Below are positions 13,596-25,709 of a DNA stretch of 64,000 nt, piece by piece. The stretch spans positions 43,821,095-43,885,094 of the forward strand of contig NC_087071.1 of the NCBI RefSeq assembly GCF_963678635.1, given 5' to 3'. Origin of the DNA: Symsagittifera roscoffensis. Taxonomy: Eukaryota; Xenacoelomorpha; Acoela; Convolutidae. A program made the translations under genes and the position numbers. Each line of letters opens with the position of its first letter. Positions within the stretch are counted from its first letter, which is position 1. The notes under the pieces were generated by a model that was not told the DNA's origin, ran no database searches, and was given only the letters and a program-made list of their open reading frames with translations.

Positions 13596-13810
13596 AACTC
13601 GCAGCGGAATAAAATGATTACACATTGACCCAGTTTTCTCTAATGGGTCAGTTTAACAAAAAAGTGATCATTAATTTTTCTTGAGATTAAAAGAGCTCTA
13701 ACAGACAATGAGAAGAAAAAAGATTGAACTGTGGTCAATTTTTGGTCTCCTCGAGTTCATTTGAAATCCCCTCTGTTTGTTGGCTATGTTCAGAATTATT
13801 TTCAGCTGGT
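13596..13810 (+). repeat. Diverged F1-type repeat tail in intron 1 (copy A)
   Basis: Contains ACCCAGTTTTCTCTAATGGG followed by an AAAAGTG.TCAT block and AAAGAGCTC, the 3' half of the F1 family seen many times after 37.7 kb. The equivalent block in duplication copy B is at about 16340-16565. Confidence 0.5.
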
Positions 13811-13849
13811 GATTTTTGTCTAGCACATTATCATTTTTAACGTTTTAGA

Positions 13850-16570
13850 TACCTTTTGAAAACGCTAATTTGCTTTGTTTGACAAAAAAGAACAATATAA
13901 CTAGAATAAAAAAATTTCAGGCGCATTTTATCTACTTATTTGCTTATTTTTACATACAATTTAGTACCATATTACGAAACTAAAAGCTTTTTAAGCTAAG
14001 AACTCTTATAAAAATCTCAGAAGATCATCAATTTTTTTCGTAAATTCTTTGTGTCTAAAGTTTTCAAAACTCATCCTTTTTTTTCAGTCCAGGTCTAAAC
14101 CAAAACAATGTATCTCAATTTTGAAACAATTCTTTTCAATACTGCAGTTTTCAATAATTGTGTTGAATAGAAACTTCAATTGATTTTTTCCATAGACCTA
14201 TGTTTCTTATTTCGTTTTGTAGAAGCTTAATTAAGACAACGCTTTTAGTTTCAAAAGGCATACTTATTGATTTCCAGATTCTCGTTAAAAATATACAAAA
14301 GGCAAAAATAATTTTGATTATAGCTGCATCCACATTTCAAGCTAGTCGATATTTTGACAACTTCAAACAAAGCCAACAACAAAATGTACAATCAGGCGCC
14401 ATCATTTTCTGTAAAACTTCTCGTACTGGTTTCAGTTTTTTTTGGATTGATTCATTCTGCCAAAATCAAAAGCGATTCAATTAAAATTTCCAAATTTCGA
14501 CCAAGTTACGACAACCAATATGTGTGCACGTTTAAAAAACTCACAGACGGGACTATGTATCTTCGAGAGTTTTCCCCCATTGACAGAAACGGAGTCGCGC
14601 ATCACATAATTTTATATGGTTGCCGGGAACCAGGCGCAAACGCCGAAGTATGGGCTTGTGGTGATATGAAGTCGAGATCCGACCGAAAGAAAAATGAAGG
14701 GTTAGTTCCCGGTGAAATATGCCTCGGTGGAGAAGATGACAACATTCTATTCCTCGAGGCTTTCCAGGCCGGTGATTACGAGCTACCGAAAGAGCTGTCT
14801 TTCAAAGTCGGCCGAGGAACCCCGATTCAGTATCTCGTGATTCAACTTCACTACAAAATGGCCGATATGTTTCGAGACAACTCGGACGCAACAGACAGCT
14901 CGGGAATCATTTTCAAGTACCAGAAAATTCCAACTAAGTTCATGGCAGGTGTTTTGGTTCTCGGATCGGCTGGTTCGATTCCATCTAAAAGTGAGGCTGG
15001 AAAGGATACGTATGGTATGGATATCATATGTTCGCCACAATCAATACCGAGGTATCAGACCGTGAAACCGTTTGCATTCCGAGTGCACTCTCATTCGCAC
15101 GGGCGTCTTATCAGCGGATTTGTTGTGAGAAACGCTAACCCAACTGAAAGGTTTTTTTGAAAGTTATGATAAATAGCAAAAAGTATGTGCATAGTTAAGT
15201 AAAACAGCACTTTTTAAACTGCTCCTTGGCTTCAAAAAAATTAGATCGTCGTTTGGTTTGAGTTTCTAAATTTCTCCTTGGACATCAAGCAAAGCTATCA
15301 CAGATGATCAAACTTTAGTTCAAAAAACTAAACTTCAACGTTTAAAAGAGTTGTTTGTAAAGTAATGGCTTGCATTGGTTGCTCAACAATTTTGTGAATT
15401 GTGAAAGATTTTAAGTAAAAACAATCTGGGACTTCATTTTTTATACAGCTTTTTTAGTTGTTCGAAGCTGTCAAAAACAGTTGAAAAATAACAAAAAAAA
15501 ACATTCTTATTTTAAAAATTTTTGGGTGTGATACTTACTGCTCTGGCCTGCCTAAACTCGCTAAAACACAGTTGTTTATTGAAAAGTTCAATTCATTTTT
15601 TGGATTTTTTTTGAAACAGTGATCATGGAAGTATGTAAATGCATACGAATCATAGTCGCTAATAACACGCATTGATTGTCAATTCTTATCTGAGTGACAT
15701 TGCACCCACAGATTTACTTTGACTTTTTTATCATAGAAAAGAACGAGCATGCAAAAATTAAATGTTACCATATCTACAGGCTACTGCATGCGTTTTACCA
15801 GCTCTTTGGCAAATTTCGTCTCAGGATTTTTTTTCAAAGTTTTCTATGGTGAAAAGTTTTTCTGTGGCATTGAGGACTTATCTTTTTAATTTTACTGGAA
15901 AAAAAATTGTTTTTGAATTAGTTGGAGCATTGCAAATCCATTCTGAAGCAAAATTTTCTTTTGAATCGCAATGTTGCAACATTTTTGTAATAGTTTCAAG
16001 TTTAGATTTCATATTTATAGTAGATCGCAAGGAAACAAAAGATATAATAGCTTTTGATGCTCTGATCTCCCTAAGATATCGGGAAAAAAACCAGATTTTG
16101 TTTGATATTTCTATAAATGGAGTACCACAATGAGGGTCCAGTGGGGTCTTGAAATTTAGCGTGAAATTTGAAAAAATTTGGTTCCTATTTTACATTTTCA
16201 CAGTCAATGGACGCATTGAATACAAATACTTTGAAGCGCTTGAAATTCAAATACATTGATGGAGCATAGAAGCGCTCCTAAGAAACGAAAACTCAAATGG
16301 AGACAAAAAACTTGATTTATTTTAGTTTCAAAAGTCAATTTTAGTACTAAGATCTCACAGGGCAATAAAATATATACATATTGACCCAGTTTTCTCTAAT
16401 TGAATCATTTTATCAAAAAGCGATTCATAATTCATTCTTGAAATTTCAAGAGCTTTGACAATGATTTGAAAAAATTTTGAAAATGAGTGAACACATTTTT
16501 TGGTCTCCTCGATTTAAATCGAGTTCTCCTCCGTTTGTTGGCTCTGTTCAGAATTTTTTTCATACAGGGA
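13850..16570 (+). repeat. Tandem segmental duplication, copy B
   Basis: Second copy of the promoter / first-exon / intron-1 segment described at 11440-13830. It carries the first exon that lies closest to the shared downstream exons of PHM. The F1-like tail at 16340-16565 marks its right part. Confidence 0.75.
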
Positions 16571-18552
16571 ATTTTCCGACTAATTTTCAATACCTTGAAA
16601 CGCTATGTTGTCGGAGTTCTTTGACCATTAAACACCTACTGTTATTTAATGTCAATCTATTTAGTTTTAGTGTGTTTGCTGCCCATGAAACCGGTAAAAA
16701 AAATTGGTTCAAAAATTAGAAAAAAAATCCTTAAAACATCTTTTTTCTCCTTCTTTTTCCTTTGTTTTGTGATAATTTCAATGACCGTGATGGAAAAATT
16801 TGTGCGCTACTTGTACAGCAGTGTTCTAATCATCTTGTTTTGAACAGTACTAGCTAACAAGTAGGTTTAATCATAAAGATATCATGTGGAAAAAACGCTA
16901 AAATGAAGTTCATGTCATTTTTGTTTCTTATTGCTTGTTTTTTTTGTGCAGGTATATGAGCTATCGCTCTGAGGGTCCCCAGTACGCGAACAAAGTGTGG
17001 ATGACATTGGGGGTGAAGAGTCCTCAAGAAGAACAGACATTCTACAATGTGTCTGATATGCTAATTGAACCATCCGATATCCTCGTCGCAAGGTCTAACT
17101 CTTCTCTTCGTTTTATTTCACGCAAAGCCATAAGCTATAAAAAACAGAATGGCCATTACAAGATTAAGGTGAACAGTTTTTTTGTTCTCGAAATTATATC
17201 TCATCTGTACCGATGAAGAATCAAAAATAGAGCAGACCATTTTAACGTTTTTTTTCTAAAAAGGTTTAAATCTCAGCCGGTTTGGAATATTTTTTTTGCA
17301 AATAGTGTGAAAAAAGCTGAAAAGTTTCGCTTTTAAATTAGTCTTTCGTATGGATCAGCCACGCGTCATACGTCACAAAAAGTTGCTTATAGGAATGATC
17401 AAACCACTCAAACTGAATGAAAAACTGATTAGATATTCTGCCTTTTTCAACCCTCATTACATAAGCATGAACAAAGCTGTTAATACGCTAGAAAAAATCC
17501 AAGATTCTCTGCTGAAAAAAATGCCTTTTTTCGATTCATGAGTTTATTTTTATAAAAATAATTTACAACGCAGTTTTCTCTTTGTAAAAAGAGTTTACAA
17601 TGTAGTTAGATCGGTTTCTTGTCTGTTGTTTTTTTCTGATAGTTGTTTGTTTGTGTTTACAATTTATATTTGTGTGTATTTGGCAGGTGTGTGTACGAGA
17701 CAAGCGAGAAGGAAGTTCGGATTGGGCCGACTGCTGATGACGAGATGTGTAATTTCTACATCCTGTATTACATGGATGGAACCACAGGTGAGTATGCTAC
17801 AGAATAAAAAAATAAAAAACACTAATTAAGACAGAAAAAAAACACTAATTAAGACAGAAAAAAAAACACTTATTAAGACAGAAAAAAAAACGCTAATTAA
17901 GACAGAAAAAAAAACACTAATTAAGACAGAAAAAAAACACTAATTAAGACGAAAAAAAAACACTAATTAAAACAGAAAAAAACACTAAATAAGACAAAAA
18001 ACACTAATTAGGACAGAAAACAAAACACTAATTAAAACAGAAAAAACCACTTATTAGGACAGAAAAAAAAACACTAATTACGACAGGAAAAAAACACTAA
18101 TTAAGACAGAGAAAAAAAAACACTAAATAAGACAAAAACACTAATTAAGACTCGAATTATTTTTGCAAAAGGGAACTTATCAGACTTCAGAATTCATTGA
18201 AAGTGCAAATGGTATCAATTAATCAATAAGATACACTCCCATTATCAGGCGAGTACAAAAAGCGCTCCTTCTGAGGAATTTGGAGACTCAAAAGACAAAA
18301 TTTGTGAAACAACATAAGATAAAAACTTTAAATGCTTCAAAACTCGTTAATGAATTTGTTAACTAAACCTTAAGTATTTTATTAACAGACGCACGTGACT
18401 TGGGACAAAACGTCTGTTTCACTTCTGGTCAAAGCAGCTGGAAAAGACAGAGTCTGTTGTTGGGAAAAGTACCCAATTGGGTGAAAGATCTCTCCCTAAA
18501 CACCACTTTGAGTGACGGGGAAAAGTTAGCGGGTCACGATCACGCTGTATGA
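14384..18552 (+). CDS. Peptidylglycine alpha-hydroxylating monooxygenase (PHM), four exons
   Basis: Catalyses the copper- and ascorbate-dependent first step of C-terminal peptide amidation in the secretory pathway. Exons by GT-AG and phase: 14384-15150, 16952-17092, 17687-17787, 18389-18552 (390 residues). Visible features are a signal peptide (about 1-26), CuH ligands His73, His74 and His156 (VAHHIILYGC, QLHYKM), CuM ligands His235/His237 (VHSHSHG), and Met323 in DDEMCNFYILYYM. The ATG is set by the aligned start of the duplicate exon. This is a monofunctional PHM: no lyase domain follows, and the stop is 43 bases before AATAAA. Intron 3 contains a 22-24 bp minisatellite. All expected copper ligands are present, so it is probably active; its partner lyase must be encoded elsewhere. 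Confidence 0.92.
17814..18151. repeat. Minisatellite, about 22-24 bp unit, about 15 copies
   Basis: Tandem copies of ACACTAATTAAGACAGAAAA with variable A-run length lie wholly inside PHM intron 3. Copies differ by single substitutions (for example CTTATT, CTAAAT). Confidence 0.95.
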
Positions 18553-18594
18553 ACAAACTCATTGGAACCAGGAAGCATCATTAACCAAGAATTA

Positions 18595-18600
18595 AATAAA
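18595..18600 (+). terminator. Polyadenylation signal of PHM
   Basis: AATAAA lies 43 bases past the PHM stop codon. It is the first such hexamer downstream and at a usual distance for a short 3' UTR. Confidence 0.6.
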
Positions 18601-20710
18601 CATGAAGAATATTTTTCGGAATGTGTGAACAAAACCCAGAGTTGAAGTTATCACGAACGAACTATAACAGAAAAACACCAGCAACCAAAAAGAAATAAAT
18701 TTGAATGCATTTTTACGAGCAACGTGAACAAAATTCAATACGAAACCCGAACTAAAAAGTTCAACAGAGAATGGGAAGTTACCCTCAATCTGGTAAATTT
18801 TACAACTTTCACAAAAAAGCTGCTAAACTTGACACAGAAGCTAAAAATATGTTTTTAATGAAACATCTTTAAACATCTTTAGATAAATATTCTTCTGTGA
18901 TCAAAAAGATCTAGAGTTGACAAGTGTGCGTGTGTTTGTAGTTAAAAAACCGCTATGCATTTTTTATAAATTTGCTCGAAATCTAGTCAGAAAAAAATTT
19001 CATATGAAAAGCAACTAGACCTCATTTTTAATACACTAACACACTGTCAGTGATTAGATAATATATGTTTCATAAAAATAGCGCAATTTAATCCAGCTTT
19101 GGTAAATAGAAGTTTCCAAAATGGTAGTTTAAAATGGTGCAGGTTCAAACGATTATAACAAAAAAAATGAGGCATCTATTTTGAATATCCGGAAATATTT
19201 TAGTTGCCGTTAATGAATTGTTTGCCGCATATCTGAAATATATCTGTTGCATATTGTTTTAACTAAGCTTTCACCTGAGATGGTTTGATGGGTGACAGGA
19301 CCTACTATTCTGAAGACGGCATTTAATTTTAACCCTTTTTCAACGTAAAATTTTGTCTGAACCAACAAAGTATGCTAATTTTGGGCTGCGAAAAAACAAA
19401 CCTATGAATGAATTTTTTGTCAAAAACCTATAAACGAATTTTCCAAAATTATGTCGAAATTTTTATACTGTTCAAAAGTGTAAGGCAGATTAAGTCTTTA
19501 TTGTTTAAGTAGCATTTGTAAATTCAATGAGCTTGACATAAAACTAGGTTGAACTAAATTGTCCATTATTTTTGTAAATTTACCTTCTTGCAAAGGAGGG
19601 TGACGAATGTTTTAAGGCACCTGCAAATGGACAAATCGTTAGCTGCTCGGAAGTGCAATATTTCATTCTGGATCTCACTTGGTCTGAAAATTTGTTCCTG
19701 ATCATTTTTTAAAAACAATCACCTGTTTTTGGTCGAGAAATTAGCAATTTTAGACCTATTCTCAGGCGTATAACTGGTCAATTACAGTGCCATTATGACG
19801 AACAATGTAAATTCGATTTCAATAACGTATTTCAACAGATTTGTTATGAAAGATCAAGCGTTGACTTGAAGAAAAAAATTCAAAAAAACGTTAGAAAATT
19901 ATATTTTTAATGCAAAAATGCTAAATTGGGGATGCAAACCTTATAATTCAAAGAAGGGTGTCGTCTCAGAAAAAAAAGACAAGCTTAGTCGCGAGACTTT
20001 GACTCCTTCCGACCAAATGATTGATCACATTCCCCAATAAACTTTGAATAAATAAATAAATAAAATCCAAATAAAACTTCAAACGGCCTTTTTCTGACTT
20101 ATTGTGTCTGTTTGTTCCCCACAGATGCAAAACGTTATACAAAGCCGGCACATTTATCAGAAAACTTCGATAACTGCGGTTTATGCTTGTCAAATGGTAG
20201 CCCCTAGCGCTTAAAGCCCACCATCATGATCCAAGAATCAGATCAAAAAACCACAAACTGGTTTCATAAAGACACAAAACTCAATTATTGGAAAGGGCCG
20301 AGTGCTATAACAATCTGAAGCACTCTCACTCATGCGTTGAACTTTTGAGTTTTAGTTCAATTTCGAGCAATAAAGAGCTCAAGTAGCGTTTGCTATATGA
20401 AAGTTTGTGTTTATTTTAGAACTTAGGCTAAACAATTTGTTTTTCTGAGAAACAATTTTTGGAAGTTTTTAGCGCTTCCTTGGCAACGAAGGTTTGAATT
20501 TTAAAAAAATGCTTACAACAAAATTGCAAAAGATTTGAAAAAAGAAAAATAAAATATATCTTTTAAATTTTTTTTGTCTGTCCTTCACTTTGCAGGCAAA
20601 TGTTTTCGAATATTTCAAACTCACTAGCTTTTTAAGCGAATATATATAGTTTATCTAATCACACAAGGCAATAAAAACGGCACTACAAGGAAGAAAAGAA
20701 ATTTTTTAAA

Positions 20711-20765
20711 TAATATGGTCGGAACATTCTGTGCTTTTTTCACGGGAACTGGCTAGCCTTGTTTG
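20711..20765 (+). repeat. Dispersed repeat F3
   Basis: Contains ATATGGTCGGAACATTCTGTG and GGGAACTGGCTAGCCTTGTTT, matching 7826-7880. Confidence 0.55.
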
Positions 20766-21591
20766 AGGTCCCTTCTTTTCCAACAATTTCCAACATTTAT
20801 GAAAAATGCTTATCTTAACATTTTCTGCATCTAATTGTACAAAATTGTATGACAAGCATTTTCACATATTGTATGACAAGCATTTTTGGTCAACCAGGGT
20901 ACACAAAAAAACTCATCATATAACTCCAGAAAGAATTGTGTGAAACCAGATTATTAATTATTGGTTTTTTTCTATTCGTAAGATAAAGGCTCTCAAGCAA
21001 ACAAGATAAAGGCTCTCAAGAACAAGCGTAACTTTCTACCACTTCATTTATCGTGTAATTTTTTTCGAGTTGTTTAAAAAACTACGGTTTTTAGTTATGG
21101 CTCATGATGGCTATTTCAAATGTATGTTATTGGCTCATGTTCCGAATCGCAACTGAGAGTTCATCTGTAAGGTCTTTGTCACTAAAGCGGTGATTATTCC
21201 TATTTAGGAAAATCCTCGGTTTTTGGGTTTTCGGACAATAAATGAGAGATTCGAAACATCTTTATTTAATTTTCAGAAAGAATTTTTGGGACATAAAATT
21301 TTTGTTTAAAGAAATGGTTTATCATAGATATTTCAAATATTATTACTACTGCGATCATAGAAAAAATTGTGCGAGATGATTTTTGTCTTCTAAAGCAATT
21401 GTAAGAATAGAAGGTTTGATCAACTCATAAACTTTTGAAAATCCTGTACTTTGTAAGCAACTTTTACCGAACGTTACGAGTGTTTTTTGAGACCTATGAG
21501 CGGATTCAGCATCAAGAATGCTCTCTTTGATCCAACTTTATTCTTTCGTTTTCTTTAATCATTCCAGCAAAATTTTAACATCTTTTAAAAC

Positions 21592-21660
21592 TTGTCTCTA
21601 GATTCGGGAGACCTACATTAAATTGTGCGCCTATACAGTGTACAGTTTGACAACGTAGGA
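21592..21660 (+). repeat. Degenerate end of the 6492-7094 MITE family
   Basis: ACTTGTCTCTAGATTC, AAATTGTGCGCCTA and TACAGTTTGACAACGTA occur in the same order as at 43144-43215 and, inverted, at 6490-6563. Confidence 0.5.
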
Positions 21661-22394
21661 AATGGTTTTCATTTTTTGCATCCGAAAATATATTGGGTCA
21701 AAACATACAATTTAATCTTCGATAAAGAAATCTATAGTTTTTTGAGCTGGTGTTTTCTTTAATTAGTTTTTGATATTATTGATACAGTAGAACATAAAGG
21801 TTCCAGCTTTTACTGAGTAATCATTGTTGAGATTCGATTAGTAGTTTTTTCGCTCGACTTTTTTTCACCTTCAAAAAAGCTCGAATTTGATCTCGTAATG
21901 TTCATTAAATTTCTAATAATAGGAACAAGGATCCAAAAGTTCCTCCCTTGGACACCAAATTAAGTCCTTTAGAGATTTTTCTTAGGCGGATTTGGCTTCT
22001 TCTTAGGCGCCTTTGGCGCCATTATATTAGTTTAAGGGGTTGCGCGAGCCAAAAAAAGTGATTTTTTGGTTCAATCTGTGCAAAAAAAGCCTAGAAACAA
22101 CCTTTTTGGCCTGTTTTTTTTAAATATCTGCGGCGCCAAAAACTTTGCCAAAACAGAGTCATTTTTTAGTCTGCTTCCGGAGAGCTCAAAATATCAATTA
22201 GATCGACCTACAAAAAAGGTCAAATTTTTCGATTTTTTTTAATTAGCTCCACCCCCGTTTCAAGACACAAACTCCTAGATCCCCGATACGAAAAGATTTT
22301 CTGTTTGTTAGATTTAATTATCTCACTTTTATTAAAGTTTATCAGTCACATTATTAAAATAGAACAAGTTCAATTATCTAATCTTTAGCAGGTG

Positions 22395-22700
22395 TTATTT
22401 CTGTATCGTCTGGGTTGTGAATATACATCCAGAAAACGCTATCCAGTCCAGAAAACGCGACAACTTTACAAAGTAACTGCCATCATTAAAATCGTGTTTT
22501 ACTCGCCCAGCAACTCGCGATGCCGTAAACACACTCTGGTTCCGTCGTTCCACATTTGAACTTATAGAGAGGCCCTCCATAATTTAAGGTACAGATATTT
22601 CCCCATTTAATTGTCGGTTTCGCGCAAATGTTGTCCTCGCGACATGGTATGTATTTCAAACCGTCCGTGTGATGATACGGAGAAATTTTGAAAAATAATT
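22395..22700 (-). pseudogene. S1 (trypsin-like) serine protease, broken terminal exon
   Basis: Read on the - strand from a TATTCAG acceptor at 22701, the frame gives a chymotrypsin-fold C-terminal part: CREDNICAKP, then GGPLYKFKCGT, PECVYGIASCWASK. After a frame change come DGSYFVKLSRF and LDWI. In active enzymes the block before GGP is G-D-S with the catalytic serine; here it reads L-N-Y, so both the serine and the preceding aspartate are lost. A stop and frameshift separate the halves near 22500. It is a decayed fragment with no other protease exon found nearby. Confidence 0.7.
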
Positions 22701-22739
22701 CTGAATATCGAAATGGCTTTTTTTCCTTCTCAGCATAAA

Positions 22740-23075
22740 CAATCGATTATATTAGATTTTCATTGTCAGTCTCTATAAAACAACAAAAATAATCTATTAT
22801 AATCGATTAAAAATGTATTAAAATGATACCATTTTTTGAGCAATAAAGTCCCAATATAATCGGTTATAAAAGATTATTTTCGACTTATTTTCAAAAATTT
22901 TATCAAAAAGTAAATTTATCAATTTTATTTGATTTTAATGATTTATAATCCATTTATCAAAATCTTTCAGTGTGCTTCTTTCATTTTTTCATAATAATGT
23001 TGAACTTAAGTTAGATAATATGTTCTTAGGGGGCTTAGGGGGGACGTGGTGGAGGGAACTTGGGGGGGGGGGTGT
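22740..23075. repeat. ATAATCGATT-rich block ending in G-rich tract
   Basis: 22740-22950 carries several GATTATAATCGATT variants. 23029-23073 is a run of G tracts (up to about twelve G) interrupted by a few bases, a strong G-quadruplex pattern on the + strand. The G-rich tract immediately precedes the Gypsy remnant, and a similar one (about 25693-25722) follows its end. Confidence 0.5.
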
Positions 23076-23754
23076 CATCCGGCCGGATTGCAAGAGTTAA
23101 TATTATGTATCTATATTTGTATACAGTTAGTCAGAGACCAAATGGATGTCCTTGACTGATAAAAAATTATCAGATGGCTGAACGATACCATTCATTTGGT
23201 GTTGAATTCGGAATTATGCGCAGTTACTTTTCTTAGTCAGAGTTACATAGATTACGATAGCCAAGCCGTTCCGATTCTAGAAAAGCTCCTACGTTACGGT
23301 ATGACATGGTGCAGTCAGCGGGATATCAGAACCCGTTGAGTATTCCACCATTTTAGCAGAAGGCATCAATAGAACCACCACTGAAATGGTGAAGGTGGGC
23401 AGTTGTGACGGAGATGGCTGTGTTTGCCAAAGACGGGATAGAGGTAAAATTTTTACTAAGAACAAAACTTCTAGTGTTAGAACCAACTGAAATAATTTAC
23501 AAGATTGAATTCAATAGAGAAACAGAAGCAAAAAAACGTAATGGAGATATCAGAAACCAAGAAAAAAGAGTAACTTGGGAAAACAACGTGATAAAATAAC
23601 AGAGACAAGGGTCTGCTATGCAACAACGTACCCTGGGATGTCGCGGACGCCAAAATAAGAAGCTTTATATTTTTATGCTGGGAGTAGAGGGGCAACGACA
23701 ATTCCAACAGAAGAGAACAAGACTCGACATTCAAACGTCAATTAGAAATATCCG

Positions 23755-24330
23755 ATGCGAATGCTGGAAGATATATTTGTAGTCACAAGATTTTTAGCTT
23801 TTGAACGATACACTTTCATATGTCGGAAGCAACGCAAAAACGAGACGCTGAATAATTCCACGCGAACGTGGTTGAGTTGGCCTCATGGGCCGACTTTGGA
23901 GATAGAGACGATGAATGGGTCCGCGACATGTTCACAGCTCACATGTCAAATGAGAAAATTGCAGAAAGACTGTTGACAGAAACTAGATCCCGACAGGTCG
24001 AGTACGAAAACGCAATCAGGAGAGAGAAAGATATAGAACCAAAAAAAACAATGAAAACAAATCCGTTTGAAGCATCAGCAACCCCAATTGCAACATTTAA
24101 ACAACACGCGGAAGAAGTGGTAGCTCAAATGGAGACCAAATCAACCAAAAGGGCCGGGGAAATCTGTCAGGAGGGCATAATTTTCAGCGGGGAATATAAC
24201 ACGCGTGGTCAATAAATATCAGCAGATGGGCCATAACAAATCGTGCTATAAATGCGGCAGGATATTTGAACCAAACGATTCTCATTCATGCACAGCAAAG
24301 ACATAATCTGCGAGAAACGCGCTGAACGCG
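23755..24330 (+). pseudogene. Ty3/Gypsy-like gag remnant
   Basis: An open part (23868-24215) matches the C-terminal capsid/gag layout of Ty3/Gypsy elements: DEWVRDMFTAHMSNEKIAER, LLTETRS, then a linker. After a frame change, at about 24240-24300, a nucleic-acid-binding zinc-knuckle remnant reads CYKCGR...SHSC.AK. Stops break the link to the protease region. No intact LTR or primer site was recognised upstream. Confidence 0.7.
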
Positions 24331-24479
24331 GGTATTTTGCAGAAGTGCGCACATCAACAAATGTTAACTATATGCAAGAGACCGGTAGAAATTAACAAAA
24401 CGATGAAGAGGAAGATGCCAAAGTAACGTCATCAAACTGCTGGGAGGAAACTCACAGGACAATTTTCCGTTTTGGCGTT

Positions 24480-24900
24480 ATCAGAAGCGTTTGAAATACT
24501 AAACTCAGTAAACATACAAGAAGAAGACTTAAACGGACATATTGTGAAGATAAAAACGAATTCAGAAAAAATACTTACAATAGCGGATTCAGTAAGTCCA
24601 ATGTCCTTTCTTGAGCATTTCTTGAGGAAGAACGACAAAAAGACTATGCCAAAAGGACCGCTCCGCGATATTCAAATTCTTGAAACCTTGCCTGTAATAA
24701 CGGAAAATATATTGTTCCAAAAGGACGCCTGATATTTGCAGTGGGATCCGGAGGATGGACCATCCAAACGGCACAGTCCACCCTTGTGGATAATCAAAAA
24801 GCATATATCATCGGGCGGAACACTCTACCGAAAATTGGCATCAAATTTATACAGGACAAAGCCAAACACAACCAGATACTAAACACAGATGAAAAAAAAG
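24480..24900 (+). pseudogene. Ty3/Gypsy-like aspartic protease remnant
   Basis: The frame at 24472-24732 reads IADSVSPMSF where the retrotransposon protease active site would be D-S/T-G-S/T. The glycine is replaced by valine, so it would be inactive. Further on (24741-24929) IIGRNTLPKIGIKF matches the second conserved protease block, in another frame. Confidence 0.65.
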
Positions 24901-25019
24901 AAAGAAGAAATAAAGAAAAAAGCATATAAAAAAAATAACAAATACCTACTATCGAAAAGTTGTTAGTCAAAATTGCACAAATCATCAAAACGGAAGAAAA
25001 ACAAAAAAGACTATTCTCG

Positions 25020-25706
25020 ACACTCGATCTACCTTGAGCAATTTCAAAAATCCCGCTGGATAACGAAACAAGTAACCAATGCAGTTTCAGCTTGATACAG
25101 GTACATACCAGTTCCAAGCGGTTTTTTTTGGCCTCACGGACATGCCAGCTGAGTTTGAAAAAGCTATCGATCTTACACTAACAAAGAGATATGCACGAAC
25201 AGTTATTATATAAGCTGCTAAATAACTAAAGAATAAAAACTTAGCAATTTTGCCGGATAAATGCAAATTTTTATGTGAACAAGTCGAGTGGCTTGGCTGC
25301 AAGATAATCAACTAAAGCACAAAACTGCAAACACGAAAAAAAGAGGCAATACAAAAGCTCTCTACACCGAAAATATTTAAACAAGTAAAAAGCTTCATGG
25401 GGTCAATACATCATCTTACAAGATATGTTCCCAGACTTGCAAAAACAGCATCCACACTACAACTACTACTAAAAAACCCAGACAAACAAAACATAAAATA
25501 TTAGATTGAAAACCGGAATATAGATCCACATTCCATAATATTCTAAAATTCTCATCTGAAATAACTCATCATAAACACTCCAACCAAAACCTAGAAACCT
25601 GATTAGTCTGTGACGCATCCAAATTTGAGCCACGGGGCTGCCTTAGAACAAAACACTGAAAAAGGTTGGGTAGCAATCGCATACGCCTCAAGGTAGAGGG
25701 GACGTG
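25020..25706 (+). pseudogene. Ty3/Gypsy-like RT / RNase H remnant
   Basis: Broken over several frames. Recognisable blocks are ISKIPLD near 25045, FFGLTDMPAEFEKAIDL near 25120-25165, CKFLCEQVEWLGCKI near 25262-25305, KSFMGSIHHLTRYVPRLAKT near 25390-25445, and an RNase H end with AALEQ and GWVAIAYASR near 25640-25690. The catalytic RT box is not preserved and no integrase follows, so the element is 3' truncated. Confidence 0.75.
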
Positions 25707-25709
25707 GGG

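Larger units (their letters stand above)
11440..13830 (+). repeat. Tandem segmental duplication, copy A
   Basis: About 2.4 kb holding upstream sequence, a first exon of PHM and part of intron 1. It repeats as copy B at about 13850-16570. Non-coding landmarks shared with B are the upstream GTTTGACAAA...ACTAGA.TAAAAAAATT block and the distal intron block TTGACCCAGTTTTCTCTAAT followed by TTTGGTCTCCTCGA. The exon is far better conserved than the flanks, which suggests both exons were kept by selection after the duplication. Confidence 0.75.
18600..22390. other. Intergenic DNA, no intact gene seen
   Basis: A+T-rich with only short frames. It holds the F3 repeat at 20711-20765, TTGTATGACAAGCATTTT motifs at about 20846-20888 related to the palindromic satellite near 30 kb, a small direct repeat GATAAAGGCTCTCAAG (about 20983-21020), and a degenerate piece of the MITE family at 21592-21660. 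Confidence 0.5.

Noticed and set aside
12583-14383. A complete second PHM gene (copy A with its own exons 2-4)
   Set aside because: No copy of the exon-2 sequence (MSYRSEGPQYANKVW) or of the methionine-ligand exon is present before the second first exon.
17814-18151. CRISPR array
   Set aside because: Units are contiguous 22-24 bp tandem repeats without unique spacers, inside an animal intron.
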